From IMG/VR virus record IMGVR_UViG_3300042390_000185, positions 1 to 29,763 of that record: DNA of 29,763 nt. One strand, 5' to 3'. The notes below the pieces were generated by a model. That model had not been told where the DNA came from, searched no databases, and worked only from the letters and a program-made list of their open reading frames with translations. Shown here in pieces: positions 19,443 through 28,215 of this stretch; the first letter of the stretch is position 1, and every line of letters starts with the position of its first letter. The stretch comes from a virus. Made by a program: the position numbers and the translations under genes.

Positions 19443-20042
19443 TTAATTTACTTTGTTAGATTTTTCATAACCCAATGATTTTATCAATTCATCAAGTTCT
19501 TGGTTAGGTGTAATCTTCTCTGCTTTGATTTGACTATTGTCTGCAAAGAAACCTTCTATTGAGAATCCTTTTACCAATCCCGTTTTTACATATTCCTCCC
19601 AAACTTTAGTATTATCAACTTTCATTGATACCATCCAAGTTCCTACGGCATCATTTAAGCCATACTTGGCGGATTTATCATGCACCATATCTTCCTTAAT
19701 CCATGACTCTATTAAGCATATTCCTGATAGACTTACTTGGTGTTCTAAGGTGGCATTATGTTGATTCCCCTTCTGCAAATAAAGTTCTGATGCTCTGCGA
19801 ACCGTTGCTTTTGAAAAGTAACAATGGAACTCTTCTCCATCTTGGTTACGATAAATAGGCTTGTCAGGAATTAATGCTGCACCAATCAATATTTGTTTAT
19901 CGGCATCAACGGTAGCAAATTGTATTTGCTGAGATTTCAAGGCTATAAAGTTGGACTCAATAGCTGGTGCTGATACTATGCTGATGGCATCAATACCATG
20001 AGCAATATGCTCTTCATCCAATATCAATTCAACTATACGCAT
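19443..20042 (-). CDS. XkdF-like head maturation protease, 199 aa
   Basis: The segment AALIPDKPIYRNQDGEEFHC, followed by FSKATVRRASELYLQKGNQH and NATLEHQVSLSG, matches the XkdF-type domain seen in phage prohead proteases. Later come DKSAKYGLNDAVGTWMVSMK and LVKGFSIEGFF. The conserved H and S in LEHQ and GFSIEG may belong to the active site. It would cleave scaffold and capsid during head maturation. It lies directly upstream of scaffold and capsid genes. Confidence 0.85.
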   Translation of the reverse strand: MRIVELILDEEHIAHGIDAISIVSAPAIESNFIALKSQQIQFATVDADKQILIGAALIPDKPIYRNQDGEEFHCYFSKATVRRASELYLQKGNQHNATLEHQVSLSGICLIESWIKEDMVHDKSAKYGLNDAVGTWMVSMKVDNTKVWEEYVKTGLVKGFSIEGFFADNSQIKAEKITPNQELDELIKSLGYEKSNKVN

Positions 20043-20044
20043 TG

Positions 20045-20437
20045 TTATACTTTTTTAGAAACATTATTAATATTCTCAATGGCTATAATTAATGCTCCTA
20101 AAGAACGCATTGATGCAACCAAAGTGTTATCCAATCTTTTCCATTGTGGAATTTCATTTGCCATTAATCCAAGTTTTTGTGCATCAACTCTAAACGCACT
20201 TAATTCTTTTTGTATCAATTCTTGACCGCTTTCGATTGTTTTAATTTTATTTACACCTTGATTAACTAATTGCAACACTGCTTTTAATTGAGTTGCCAAT
20301 CCATCAATTGCTTTAATGTCATTTATTAAATCACCCGTATAATTGTCTAATTGTTCAGCGGTTGCCATTTCTATTTTGACTGGGGAAACCTCTTTAACGG
20401 CACTTGATGCCATGAATTTTTGATATGATGTCTTCAT
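20045..20437 (-). CDS. Hypothetical protein between tape measure and protease, 130 aa
   Basis: The protein is helical, with a probable coiled coil (LATQLKAVLQLVNQGVNKIK, TIESGQELIQKELSAF). It ends 2 bp before the protease gene. It may act in head assembly, but I do not recognise the family. Confidence 0.6.
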   Translation of the reverse strand: MKTSYQKFMASSAVKEVSPVKIEMATAEQLDNYTGDLINDIKAIDGLATQLKAVLQLVNQGVNKIKTIESGQELIQKELSAFRVDAQKLGLMANEIPQWKRLDNTLVASMRSLGALIIAIENINNVSKKV

Positions 20438-20451
20438 AATAAATATAACTA

Positions 20452-22311
20452 TTATTTTCCTATTGTTGCACTTTGTGAAATCTTCCTATCAAGGCTTGTT
20501 CCCGTTGTAACTTCCGTTGATACAACATAGGCTTTTGTTGGTTTCATTTTATCCCCGTTGATGGATGCATTGAGTTGAGTATTACTATCAACATTTGATT
20601 TGGCTATATTGATTGATGGTCCAACTGATGGTATATTTCCTCCTGATGGTGGACTTCCACCAATATCAGATGCAAGTTTACTCGCTTCCTTTTTAATTTT
20701 AACAACATTTGCTATACCAGCTACTATGATTGCTGCTGCATTGATGTATCCCATAGGAGTTCCAGCACCAAGTGCAAGTGCTTTTGTTGCTCCTACATAA
20801 GTATCCATAATTGCTTGTCCAATAGCAATAGCACTTTTCATTTTGGAGTCTTCCTTTAACAAAGAAGATACTCCATTAAGTGCCATATTAACTGCTTGGG
20901 CTTTCATTTCTAAGTTATTTGCCGCTTCAAGTCTTTGTTGTTCAGCATATTCCTTAGCTGCTGCATTATATTCAGCCTCTCCCGTTATTCTTGCTGCGAT
21001 AAATTCTCCCTCTTTGGCAATTTTCTCAGCAAGTAATTCATTGTATTTTGCACTTCCCTCTACTTCCTTACTCATCTGCTCATCTATTGCAGTTGCATAG
21101 GCAAGTCTTGATGTCTCAATGGCTTCTAATTGTCTTTTAAGTTTATCCTTTTCGAGTATTTCAGTTTGGGCTGACGCTTCAAGTATTGCTCTATTACTTT
21201 CGGTAGTAGCATCAGTAATGGCTTTTAAACCATCTTTGCTTTGGTCTTCAATTCCTCTTATTGTATCCGATACTGCAATTTCGGTTTCTTTTATCGTAGA
21301 ATCTAACCCCTTCATCGTAATACCCAATGCAGTTATCTGAGCAGTTTTCTCAGCACTTTGTTTATTACCTTGATTTTGTAAGGCTAAGAGATTTATTTCG
21401 TTTTGTATTAGTAATTTCTGCTGCTCAATTTCTTGCCTTTTAAGTTCTAAATTTTTAGTGATGGCATCAATTCTCGCTTGGAAACTTAATCTTTCGTTAT
21501 TGGCAATACTTTCGTTTAAGGCTTGTTCTTCGGTTAAGGCTTTAATCTTCTCATTAATCTTTGCAGTTTGGATAATGATATTATTAGTAGCTGATTTTAA
21601 GGCATCGGCATTCTCTATACTTGCACTGATTGAATCTTTAATAGTGGTAACTGAATCCTTAAAGAACTTTGTAACTTTTCCTACTGCTTTTCCTACCTCT
21701 TCTTGCCTTTCTGCTTGTTTCTTTGCAATCTCTATATTCTCTGCAAGTAACCCGTTAATCTCTTCTTGTATTGATGCTGACTCCTCGGCATCTCCCGTAA
21801 AATCATTCCAATTCTTTCTTAAATTCAATACACCGATTGATAGGTCATTTACAATAGTTATAAACCCATCAAGAACTTGGTCAATTAGATTCTCTTTTAT
21901 CCATGCTGAACCATCCTTAAATGCTTTTACAACATCATCCCATGCTTTCTTTGGATTGGATATAGCGTTACCTATTGCCTCAAATGCTGGTGTTAATATT
22001 TCAGCCAATGCACTTGCAGTTCCGCTTATTACTGATAATGCTTTGGTAAATAAATTAGCTACCTTTTCGTTCTCCATAAGAGAACCCATAACACTATCAA
22101 GTATTCCTTTTCCAGCTGCAAGTCCAGCACCGAATTTAAGTCCACCGATAATAGAACCAAATTTGCTGCCTGATTTACCACCCTCTTTTAAGGACTTATT
22201 TGTGTCATCAACACTTTTCTCTGCCTTTTTAAAACTTGATGCTATTTTTTCAGCACCTTTGGATGCAGAGGAGGTATCGGCATCAACTTTAAACTTTATA
22301 TTTTCTGCCAT
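20452..22311 (-). CDS. Tail tape measure protein, 619 aa
   Basis: This protein sets tail length and is ejected with the DNA. The N-terminus (KFKVDADTSSASKGAEKIAS) is the usual start of tape measures. Long coiled-coil stretches follow (about 170-460), then a hydrophobic segment at about 493-540 (AIAIGQAIMDTYVGATKALA, YINAAAIIVAGIANVVKI), and a C-terminus with KPTKAYVVSTEVTTGT. The length points to a tail of roughly 90 nm by the usual ~0.15 nm per residue rule. It overlaps a small upstream ORF by 23 bp. Confidence 0.9.
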   Translation of the reverse strand: MAENIKFKVDADTSSASKGAEKIASSFKKAEKSVDDTNKSLKEGGKSGSKFGSIIGGLKFGAGLAAGKGILDSVMGSLMENEKVANLFTKALSVISGTASALAEILTPAFEAIGNAISNPKKAWDDVVKAFKDGSAWIKENLIDQVLDGFITIVNDLSIGVLNLRKNWNDFTGDAEESASIQEEINGLLAENIEIAKKQAERQEEVGKAVGKVTKFFKDSVTTIKDSISASIENADALKSATNNIIIQTAKINEKIKALTEEQALNESIANNERLSFQARIDAITKNLELKRQEIEQQKLLIQNEINLLALQNQGNKQSAEKTAQITALGITMKGLDSTIKETEIAVSDTIRGIEDQSKDGLKAITDATTESNRAILEASAQTEILEKDKLKRQLEAIETSRLAYATAIDEQMSKEVEGSAKYNELLAEKIAKEGEFIAARITGEAEYNAAAKEYAEQQRLEAANNLEMKAQAVNMALNGVSSLLKEDSKMKSAIAIGQAIMDTYVGATKALALGAGTPMGYINAAAIIVAGIANVVKIKKEASKLASDIGGSPPSGGNIPSVGPSINIAKSNVDSNTQLNASINGDKMKPTKAYVVSTEVTTGTSLDRKISQSATIGK

Positions 22312-22447
22312 GATAACTTCTCTTTATTTGTTTGAATGTTTCCTTAACTGTATGGAGTGCTTCCTTATGCCCTTTGGCTAAATCCACTTCATGAGATACT
22401 CCCATAAATTCATCGGCTTGTAGTAATGTTATTATTTTTGAGTACAT
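22289..22447 (-). CDS. Small hypothetical protein, 52 aa
   Basis: The ORF fills the gap between the 883-aa tail protein and the tape measure. Its ATG shares one base with the upstream stop (TAATG) and its end overlaps the tape measure start by 23 bp, a coupled arrangement. The protein is helical and basic at the end (VKETFKQIKRSYHGRKYKV). I do not recognise it. Confidence 0.6.
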   Translation of the reverse strand: MYSKIITLLQADEFMGVSHEVDLAKGHKEALHTVKETFKQIKRSYHGRKYKV

Positions 22448-25098
22448 TATATTATTTTTTCTATTGTAAACGATATCCTTGAAAATGTTACATTATGAGA
22501 AGAACCATCTCCACTTGTCATGGCTAATTTTATTACTGAACCAGCACCTACTATTGTTGAGGTAAGTAAATTGACGGTATGGTCATGATTTCCCGAAAAT
22601 ATTGAGTAGGCTTCAGTATCTATGTCATCAATTACTATCTTACTAATACCTTGGAATGAACTTGCTAAATGAAATGATAATACTGCTCTAATTCTATATT
22701 GTCCTGATTGGTTAATAGTAACAGATGATGTTGCCCCATTGCCAGTATAGATGGTAGTTTCTCCTAAATTGCTTTGAGAACTTAAATTAAAAGTAACTAA
22801 TGATGTGGTTATATTTACTACTCCTACTGAAAGGTTATAAAGTACAATTTGATTAAGTCCCATATTATTTGTCAAATTATCTTCTATGCTTAATAATTTC
22901 TGAGTTTCACTCATATTGTAATTAGAAACTGGATAAGCATCAGTAACATATGTACCAGCAAATGGAGTAGCATTAAGCATTCCCTTTACTACTCCAGCAC
23001 CATTCATAAATGTCAAGCCATTTGTACTTGAGGCTGGAATATCATATGTTGCAGTTTTTCTTGTTGACCCCGTAACATTTATTTTCCCTACATTAGGATA
23101 GGTTATCAATTCCAATACTGCTGCCTCGGATAATAAGTCATAGGTTACTTTTTGAATCTTATAGTAATTCCCTGATATGGAGATGGTATCATTAAGTTTC
23201 ATTTGCAGCCACACCAATACGGGTATATATCCCTTTAATGTTACTATCCTTGATTTGCTTGAAAACAATCTTGAAATAAATGTATTCCAAAAACTCGTAT
23301 AAAATGTATTAATTGGCAAATCTCCTTGTATTGGGCTTTCTAACCCAAACCCAAGTGAATAGCTTGATGATGTTGTTGGGGTAATAGTATATGGTGCTGA
23401 TACGGGCTGAGATGTTTTTAACACCGATGCAAAATAGAATGGATATGTAATGGCTTTAGTCCCTTGAAAATAAAACAAAATAAAATCTTGCCTTACTGCT
23501 TTATTACCATCTTCAGTTACTGATATAATATCTATATCAGTTTCTGCAATTACGATACCAGTTGCATTAACAATATTTAGTCTTTGCGGTGGATTGATAC
23601 TAAATAATGTTTCTATTTTTAATTCCCCTTCACTAAAATCTACATTTGGAGTAGCACTCATAGAACCATATTCTCTTTTATATGTTTTATAAAAAAATTT
23701 CTGAGCAAATGCTTCTCCCTTTGCATGGCTCATCGTAATTGAATTAGGAATAGTCTGCTTCTTTTGATTCATTGTAGCAAAATCAATATATTTAGTGTAT
23801 TCTTTATTTGCTCCTAATGCATACCAATCATTTAAATTATGGATTTCAAAACCATTGCTTCCATCAGGAATAATAATCGCATTAAATGAAGTCAATACTG
23901 AACTAAGAAAATCTACTATTTTAACATTAGGAAACGCATCAGCCATTATAACTGACCTATAAACATTAGGAGGTGCAATAGTACACGCTATTGTAGTATT
24001 TACGGTCATTGTAGTATTGCTCTTATATACCAATTCAATTATATCGCCTTTACTTAATCTTACTATTGCAGTAGTATGTGTCTTGCCATTATAACTTGTA
24101 GAATTTCCATTTACAAAATTTCCAACGGTTTTATTATTAACTACTATTTGTGTAAATAATTTTACTCCGATGGTTAAATTAGTTAATGTAACTCCATATG
24201 TAAATGTATAATCTCCAGCTACGGGTACGGTATATTTATTATTTACATTACTCCATGCTAAAGATGGATTAGATATAATATTATTACCAGCAGTTAGAGT
24301 ATTCAATCCTGACATTGATGTAGTAGATGCAGTAACTGATGTTAATGTACTATTCGCAGAAAATAATCCATACATCGGAGCAATAACATCATAAAATGGA
24401 CCAGCATTATTCATAGGAGTTACAAATAAATTAGTAAACTCAGGTCTTGCTAATAATGTCCCGTATAATGTAAATCCATAAGCAGTAAATATTTTTTCTA
24501 TTACTCTTTTTAAAAGTATTGATGGTCTTAAATTCTCAAATGTAATTCCTACTCCTTGTGCAATATTATTTGAAATTTTAGCCGTTGTATAAGTCCAACC
24601 AAATCCATAATCCTTAATATCCCATACAACATTTCCAGCTAATAAACCACCAGTCCACGATGATACTGCCGTTGCATCATCTATATTGTGATTATATGCT
24701 GACCAATCAATATCATTCATCATATCCTCACCCCATATGGTCAACAAATTTTTGGACTGCCCATAGAAACATATGTTGTAAGTTCTTGGAACTCCATCCG
24801 TATAATCAACGGATAATAATTCTATGATGCCAAAGAATACGGGCAATGAGTCAATCTCAATGTTAGCTAATAACTTGAATGCTGGACTCCATCCACTTGC
24901 ATTTAGTGCGATATTCTCTTCAAAATAATTATAGAATATACCGTTGTTAATATCGGTAGCTGGGATTTGAAACGATTGAGTAAAATCAGTAAATACCGTA
25001 TTTAAAGCAGTAAAATCTTTTATCTGCCTTGTTAGGCTGATAGTCTCATCTTGGAATAAATCTGCGGTAACACCCGATATTGATAGGCTAAATCTCAT
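22447..25098 (-). CDS. Large tail/baseplate protein with C1q-like domains, 883 aa
   Basis: The N-terminal ~150 residues (LTRQIKDFTALNTVFTDFTQ, SFQIPATDINNGIF, YNICFYGQSKNLLTIWGE) are of a type common in Bacteroidota phage tails. Two jelly-roll-like segments are visible: one near 270-380 (KYTVPVAGDYTFTYGVTLTN) and one near the C-terminus (NQSGQYRIRAVLSFHLAS). They resemble C1q/TNF-like folds used for surface binding. The gene sits between another structural gene and the tape measure, so a distal tail or adsorption role is likely. Domain limits are approximate. Confidence 0.7.
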   Translation of the reverse strand: MRFSLSISGVTADLFQDETISLTRQIKDFTALNTVFTDFTQSFQIPATDINNGIFYNYFEENIALNASGWSPAFKLLANIEIDSLPVFFGIIELLSVDYTDGVPRTYNICFYGQSKNLLTIWGEDMMNDIDWSAYNHNIDDATAVSSWTGGLLAGNVVWDIKDYGFGWTYTTAKISNNIAQGVGITFENLRPSILLKRVIEKIFTAYGFTLYGTLLARPEFTNLFVTPMNNAGPFYDVIAPMYGLFSANSTLTSVTASTTSMSGLNTLTAGNNIISNPSLAWSNVNNKYTVPVAGDYTFTYGVTLTNLTIGVKLFTQIVVNNKTVGNFVNGNSTSYNGKTHTTAIVRLSKGDIIELVYKSNTTMTVNTTIACTIAPPNVYRSVIMADAFPNVKIVDFLSSVLTSFNAIIIPDGSNGFEIHNLNDWYALGANKEYTKYIDFATMNQKKQTIPNSITMSHAKGEAFAQKFFYKTYKREYGSMSATPNVDFSEGELKIETLFSINPPQRLNIVNATGIVIAETDIDIISVTEDGNKAVRQDFILFYFQGTKAITYPFYFASVLKTSQPVSAPYTITPTTSSSYSLGFGLESPIQGDLPINTFYTSFWNTFISRLFSSKSRIVTLKGYIPVLVWLQMKLNDTISISGNYYKIQKVTYDLLSEAAVLELITYPNVGKINVTGSTRKTATYDIPASSTNGLTFMNGAGVVKGMLNATPFAGTYVTDAYPVSNYNMSETQKLLSIEDNLTNNMGLNQIVLYNLSVGVVNITTSLVTFNLSSQSNLGETTIYTGNGATSSVTINQSGQYRIRAVLSFHLASSFQGISKIVIDDIDTEAYSIFSGNHDHTVNLLTSTIVGAGSVIKLAMTSGDGSSHNVTFSRISFTIEKII

Positions 25099-26219
25099 CG
25101 AACAATCTTGTTAATTAATGGCTGAGAATATTCTAACTGCATCGTATATTGTATCAATTTTATATTGGTGGCTTTCTTAACCTCCACTTGGGAATCTATT
25201 ACATTGGCTGCATAGTAATCCGTTCCATCACAAATGAGTATTGCCTCAGAGGATGTAAACTGCACCATTGATTCAACTGCCGATTCAGGTATCCAATTTG
25301 TGTTGACATTTAATGTCTTTTTTGTATTGATGTTAAAGTTCTTCTTCTGCCTCATGCCATATGTCCATTGTGTAGTCATATTTGCACCTACAAATAATGC
25401 ACTTTCATAATTCTCTTTGGTAACTGATACATTAGCTTGGCTCACTCCATTCCATGTCATCCCTTCCCATACTCCATACTTGTTTAAGAATAAAGTAGTG
25501 GTATTGCCATATTTATTTGGACATTCAAATGTGATTGGAATAACAACATTGCCACTTGCAGCAACAAATGTTATTTGGGTATTTGTTCCCCATAATAAAG
25601 CTAAATTCAATGCTTCCCTAAGTTCAATTCCTTGAATGGATAGACTGCTTGTTGTTCCAGCAGTTGGATAATAAGTTGCTGCTCCTATTTGAATGCTTGT
25701 AACTACTGATGCATCATACCATAAATAATCCATAGTGCAATCAGTATTCAATAGTATGGATGTTCTATCCGTATAAACTTTATTTGTATATGCGGCATCT
25801 ATTCCATCTATCGTATAACTATATCCCCTTGTAACTAATATTCGATTAGAGTCTACTATTGCACTTATAGGACTTGCTCCACTTGCAGTATTATATCCTG
25901 ATGTTTTTATCAGCACCCAATATGCTCCAGTTCCAATAGTTGGCTGAAGTGTTCCAAATACAAATGCGTTCAAGGAAATATATTGAGTTACTATTCTATG
26001 AATATCTATGTAGGCTCTACTTGATGCATAGGTATCAGGCAATTTTGTTAGCGTTGCAATTGGAGTAGCTGGAGTAGTTGTGCTTCCACTCCATACATAG
26101 ATATCAAAATTGTAATAGAATCCAGCAGTACCTGAGTTGGCTGCATCGCTTACTTGATATATCAATGGACTATTTGCTCCTAATCTTCCACTCGGTTGTT
26201 GGTTGTATGTTATTGCCAT
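25095..26219 (-). CDS. Tail structural protein, 374 aa
   Basis: A beta-rich protein starting ITYNQQPSGRLGANSPLIYQ, with fibronectin-like strand spacing in the first 110 residues. The C-terminal part (NVNTNWIPESAVESMVQFTS) resembles distal tail proteins of Bacteroidota phages. It overlaps the 883-aa gene by 4 bp (ATGA), suggesting coordinated synthesis. Confidence 0.65.
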   Translation of the reverse strand: MAITYNQQPSGRLGANSPLIYQVSDAANSGTAGFYYNFDIYVWSGSTTTPATPIATLTKLPDTYASSRAYIDIHRIVTQYISLNAFVFGTLQPTIGTGAYWVLIKTSGYNTASGASPISAIVDSNRILVTRGYSYTIDGIDAAYTNKVYTDRTSILLNTDCTMDYLWYDASVVTSIQIGAATYYPTAGTTSSLSIQGIELREALNLALLWGTNTQITFVAASGNVVIPITFECPNKYGNTTTLFLNKYGVWEGMTWNGVSQANVSVTKENYESALFVGANMTTQWTYGMRQKKNFNINTKKTLNVNTNWIPESAVESMVQFTSSEAILICDGTDYYAANVIDSQVEVKKATNIKLIQYTMQLEYSQPLINKIVR

Positions 26220-26761
26220 TAGATAATATTTAAAATGTCTTTTTTAATTGCCTTGGTCAATGCACCTTGATATCGTTTAAGGACATCCTTTCTTGCTGGT
26301 TCTACAAAATCAAAACCCTCGATGCCAAAGTATTTAATCTTTCTATTCATTAGAAAACCCATTGTCTCTCTGCTCATTGATTTAAACTGCCCCGTTTCCG
26401 ATTGCCTTGGTTTTATTTTCTTGTCCTTAATCCATTGTTGCATGGCTTTAATCGGAATACCCTTTCCTTTCTTTCTCCCGTTAATTACATAATAAGAATA
26501 TGGCAACATAATAACTTCCCAATCTAAACCTTTGCCTTCTACTCGGACTGAATCTATTAAATTTCCCGATGCCTTGTAGTTACTTGTGTAAGTGCTTTTG
26601 GTTATCTTGCTTGGTTTCCATGTCTTACCATCCTTTGTCCATTTAGCCCTGATGCTGACTCTTTTTCTCTTCCTCCTTAGTTGACCTTGAATCTGCAATT
26701 TGAATTCAACTGCCATCCTCTCAATCTGCTTTTCAGTATTAGGCATTTTAGCACCAGCCAT
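26219..26761 (-). CDS. HK97 gp10-like neck/tail completion protein, 180 aa
   Basis: The N-terminus is a basic helix (IQGQLRRKRKRVSIRAKW). It is followed by ASGNLIDSVRVEG and YSYYVINGRKKGKG, the pattern of HK97 gp10-like proteins (TGxLxxSI...Y..y...G) that help join head and tail. It shares one base with the next gene's start and overlaps the upstream gene by 14 bp. Confidence 0.7.
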   Translation of the reverse strand: MAGAKMPNTEKQIERMAVEFKLQIQGQLRRKRKRVSIRAKWTKDGKTWKPSKITKSTYTSNYKASGNLIDSVRVEGKGLDWEVIMLPYSYYVINGRKKGKGIPIKAMQQWIKDKKIKPRQSETGQFKSMSRETMGFLMNRKIKYFGIEGFDFVEPARKDVLKRYQGALTKAIKKDILNII

Positions 26762-27242
26762 CAGTAACTATTGGATTAATGATGGTTAGATTAATATCGA
26801 GAGTAAATCCACTTAATACTGCATCGAATGAGTCAGCAAATGGATTCATTGTAAAAGGTCTCACAACATTAAGATTAGTATACATAGCCATCTCCTGACT
26901 GCGGATAGCCTTCACAAGCCTTACATAGAGTTCTTGAATAATGAATGCATAATTATTGTCTTCGGTATATCCAGCAGATGCAAATACATCTACTAAGTTC
27001 TTGCCTTGGAAATCCGTTGAATAGCTTATGTTTTGGTCTCCAAACATAACTTGATACGATAATGTTGTAATGGCTTCATCGACATCAATTCTTACCAAAG
27101 TAATATGGAGCAATGGGAATACCGTTACACTCTTAAAATCAAATTCAGTTAAACTGCCATGGGAGTATTGTGCATCTAAACTTGCAGCTATGGTCTTCCA
27201 AAAGTAATTCCCAGTACCGATGTGATTTTGGTTTATGTTCAT
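26748..27242 (-). CDS. Probable tail terminator/neck protein, 164 aa
   Basis: The sequence KSVTVFPLLHITLVRIDVDE followed by AITTLSYQVMFGD suits proteins that cap the tail tube; the end contains FTLDINLTIINPI. It starts in an ATGA overlap with the chaperone extension frame and precedes the gp10-like gene, which fits a neck gene pair. The call rests on position and general pattern. Confidence 0.55.
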   Translation of the reverse strand: MNINQNHIGTGNYFWKTIAASLDAQYSHGSLTEFDFKSVTVFPLLHITLVRIDVDEAITTLSYQVMFGDQNISYSTDFQGKNLVDVFASAGYTEDNNYAFIIQELYVRLVKAIRSQEMAMYTNLNVVRPFTMNPFADSFDAVLSGFTLDINLTIINPIVTDGWC

Positions 27243-27499
27243 TTTCTATTCCCTTTTTTTATTATTTTGTTTTGGATGCTTTGCCAGTCAATTTTGTAGG
27301 CTGAAAACATAAAGGCGGTATGGATAGAGAGTTCTGATACTTTTTCCAAATTAAGGATGTCCCCGTTACAAAGTCCATAAATGAATCCAGCCCATCCCCA
27401 TTTCTTAGTGAATCCCTCAAAATTGATATCGCTGTTCCCTTCTTCGTTCCCTCCAAAGATTTCAGGATATAACCCAATAATTCTTGTCCGATATTGCAA
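27239..27499 (-). CDS. Tail assembly chaperone, frameshift extension
   Basis: This frame has no ATG at its start and is entered by -1 slippage from the chaperone gene at the T9 run (27506-27498). Shifted after residue 158, it adds 86 residues and gives a 244-aa product. It contains FTKKWGWAGFIYGLCNGDIL and SIHTAFMFSAYKID, the pattern of the second chaperone part (KxGWxxxxYxLxxGDI) in Bacteroidota phages. Slippage at a point nearer 27400 is also possible, since the 0 frame still looks coding there. Confidence 0.7.
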   Translation of the reverse strand: MQYRTRIIGLYPEIFGGNEEGNSDINFEGFTKKWGWAGFIYGLCNGDILNLEKVSELSIHTAFMFSAYKIDWQSIQNKIIKKGNRK

Positions 27500-27972
27500 A
27501 AAAAAACATGAGCAGATAGTACTATTCCTACGGGCATATTTTTAAAGTCTGCATTCATTCTACCTGAGTATGGCTCAATGGCATAATGGTTATATGGCTG
27601 CTGCTCTACTATTGGACGATAAAGGATTGACATAACTTTCCATAAGTCCTTATTGTCTTTTTCGTAGGATTCAATATCGGCAAACTCGCCAATAGATAAC
27701 TTATCCAAGTTTGGAATAAATCCGTAGTCAATTCCGTTAAATGTAAAATTAGATGCAAAAGGGACTCTCTCAGCTATTGCAGTATTGATTTGGGATAAGA
27801 TGCTCTCTTTCTCCTTTTGTTTTAACTTGCGTACTGCCTCTGTGCTTATTTCACAAAATAGTGAGATAGCCATGATTGACAAATCATTGTCATTTGGATT
27901 GGTGTCCAAGTATTCAAGGAACTCAGTCCATTGATAAAGTTTGATGTCGTTAATTGATTGTGGAACTGCCAT
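27262..27972 (-). CDS. Tail assembly chaperone, 236 aa
   Basis: This is the 0-frame product of a gene type that assists tape measure folding and tail tube polymerisation. It contains FNGIDYGFIPNLDKLSIGEF and FADIESY, then a helical part with MPVGIVLSAHVFFCNIGQEL. A T9 run at 27506-27498 places the heptamer T TTT TTT in the frame required for -1 slippage, giving the extended form. Usually the two forms are expressed at a fixed ratio. The last ~50 residues of the 0 frame overlap the extension and may be a by-product. Confidence 0.75.
   Translation of the reverse strand: MAVPQSINDIKLYQWTEFLEYLDTNPNDNDLSIMAISLFCEISTEAVRKLKQKEKESILSQINTAIAERVPFASNFTFNGIDYGFIPNLDKLSIGEFADIESYEKDNKDLWKVMSILYRPIVEQQPYNHYAIEPYSGRMNADFKNMPVGIVLSAHVFFCNIGQELLGYILKSLEGTKKGTAISILRDSLRNGDGLDSFMDFVTGTSLIWKKYQNSLSIPPLCFQPTKLTGKASKTK
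27498..27506 (-). promoter_or_regulatory. -1 frameshift slippery site (T9)
   Basis: On the minus strand the codons GTT TTT TTT TGC contain the heptamer T TTT TTT in the X XXY YYZ phase. Slipping back one base continues in the frame of 27239-27499 (L-Q-Y-R). This matches the location of frameshift sites between the two tail assembly chaperone parts in siphoviruses. Confidence 0.65.
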
Positions 27973-28013
27973 CTTTTAATATAACTTATTTTTGTTTAAA
28001 TGTTTGGTTTGGC

Positions 28014-28214
28014 TTATTTGCCATTAAAGATACGATTTTCTTCGCTAATAATGAAATCTCCAACTATCCATGGGTCATTGAAGTTCATATAATTCCTTTT
28101 GATTATATGGTTATATTTTTCAAGTAGCAATAGCATTTCAAGTATTCCTAATGGCTTTTTGCTGGAGATGTATTCTAATACATCATTCTGATATGTTATA
28201 AGTGTATCTTTCAT
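28014..28214 (-). CDS. Hypothetical protein, 66 aa
   Basis: A small helical protein (LEYISSKKPLGILEMLLLLE), preceded by ATTAAA-type leader sequence and beginning 1 bp after the PAPS-reductase-like stop. I do not recognise it. Confidence 0.6.
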   Translation of the reverse strand: MKDTLITYQNDVLEYISSKKPLGILEMLLLLEKYNHIIKRNYMNFNDPWIVGDFIISEENRIFNGK

Positions 28215-28215
28215 T

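Noticed and set aside
21458-22381. 307-aa plus-strand ORF opposite the tape measure gene
   Set aside because: Long antisense ORFs are common opposite coiled-coil genes with this codon usage; the protein is Ser/Ala/Phe-rich without domain features.
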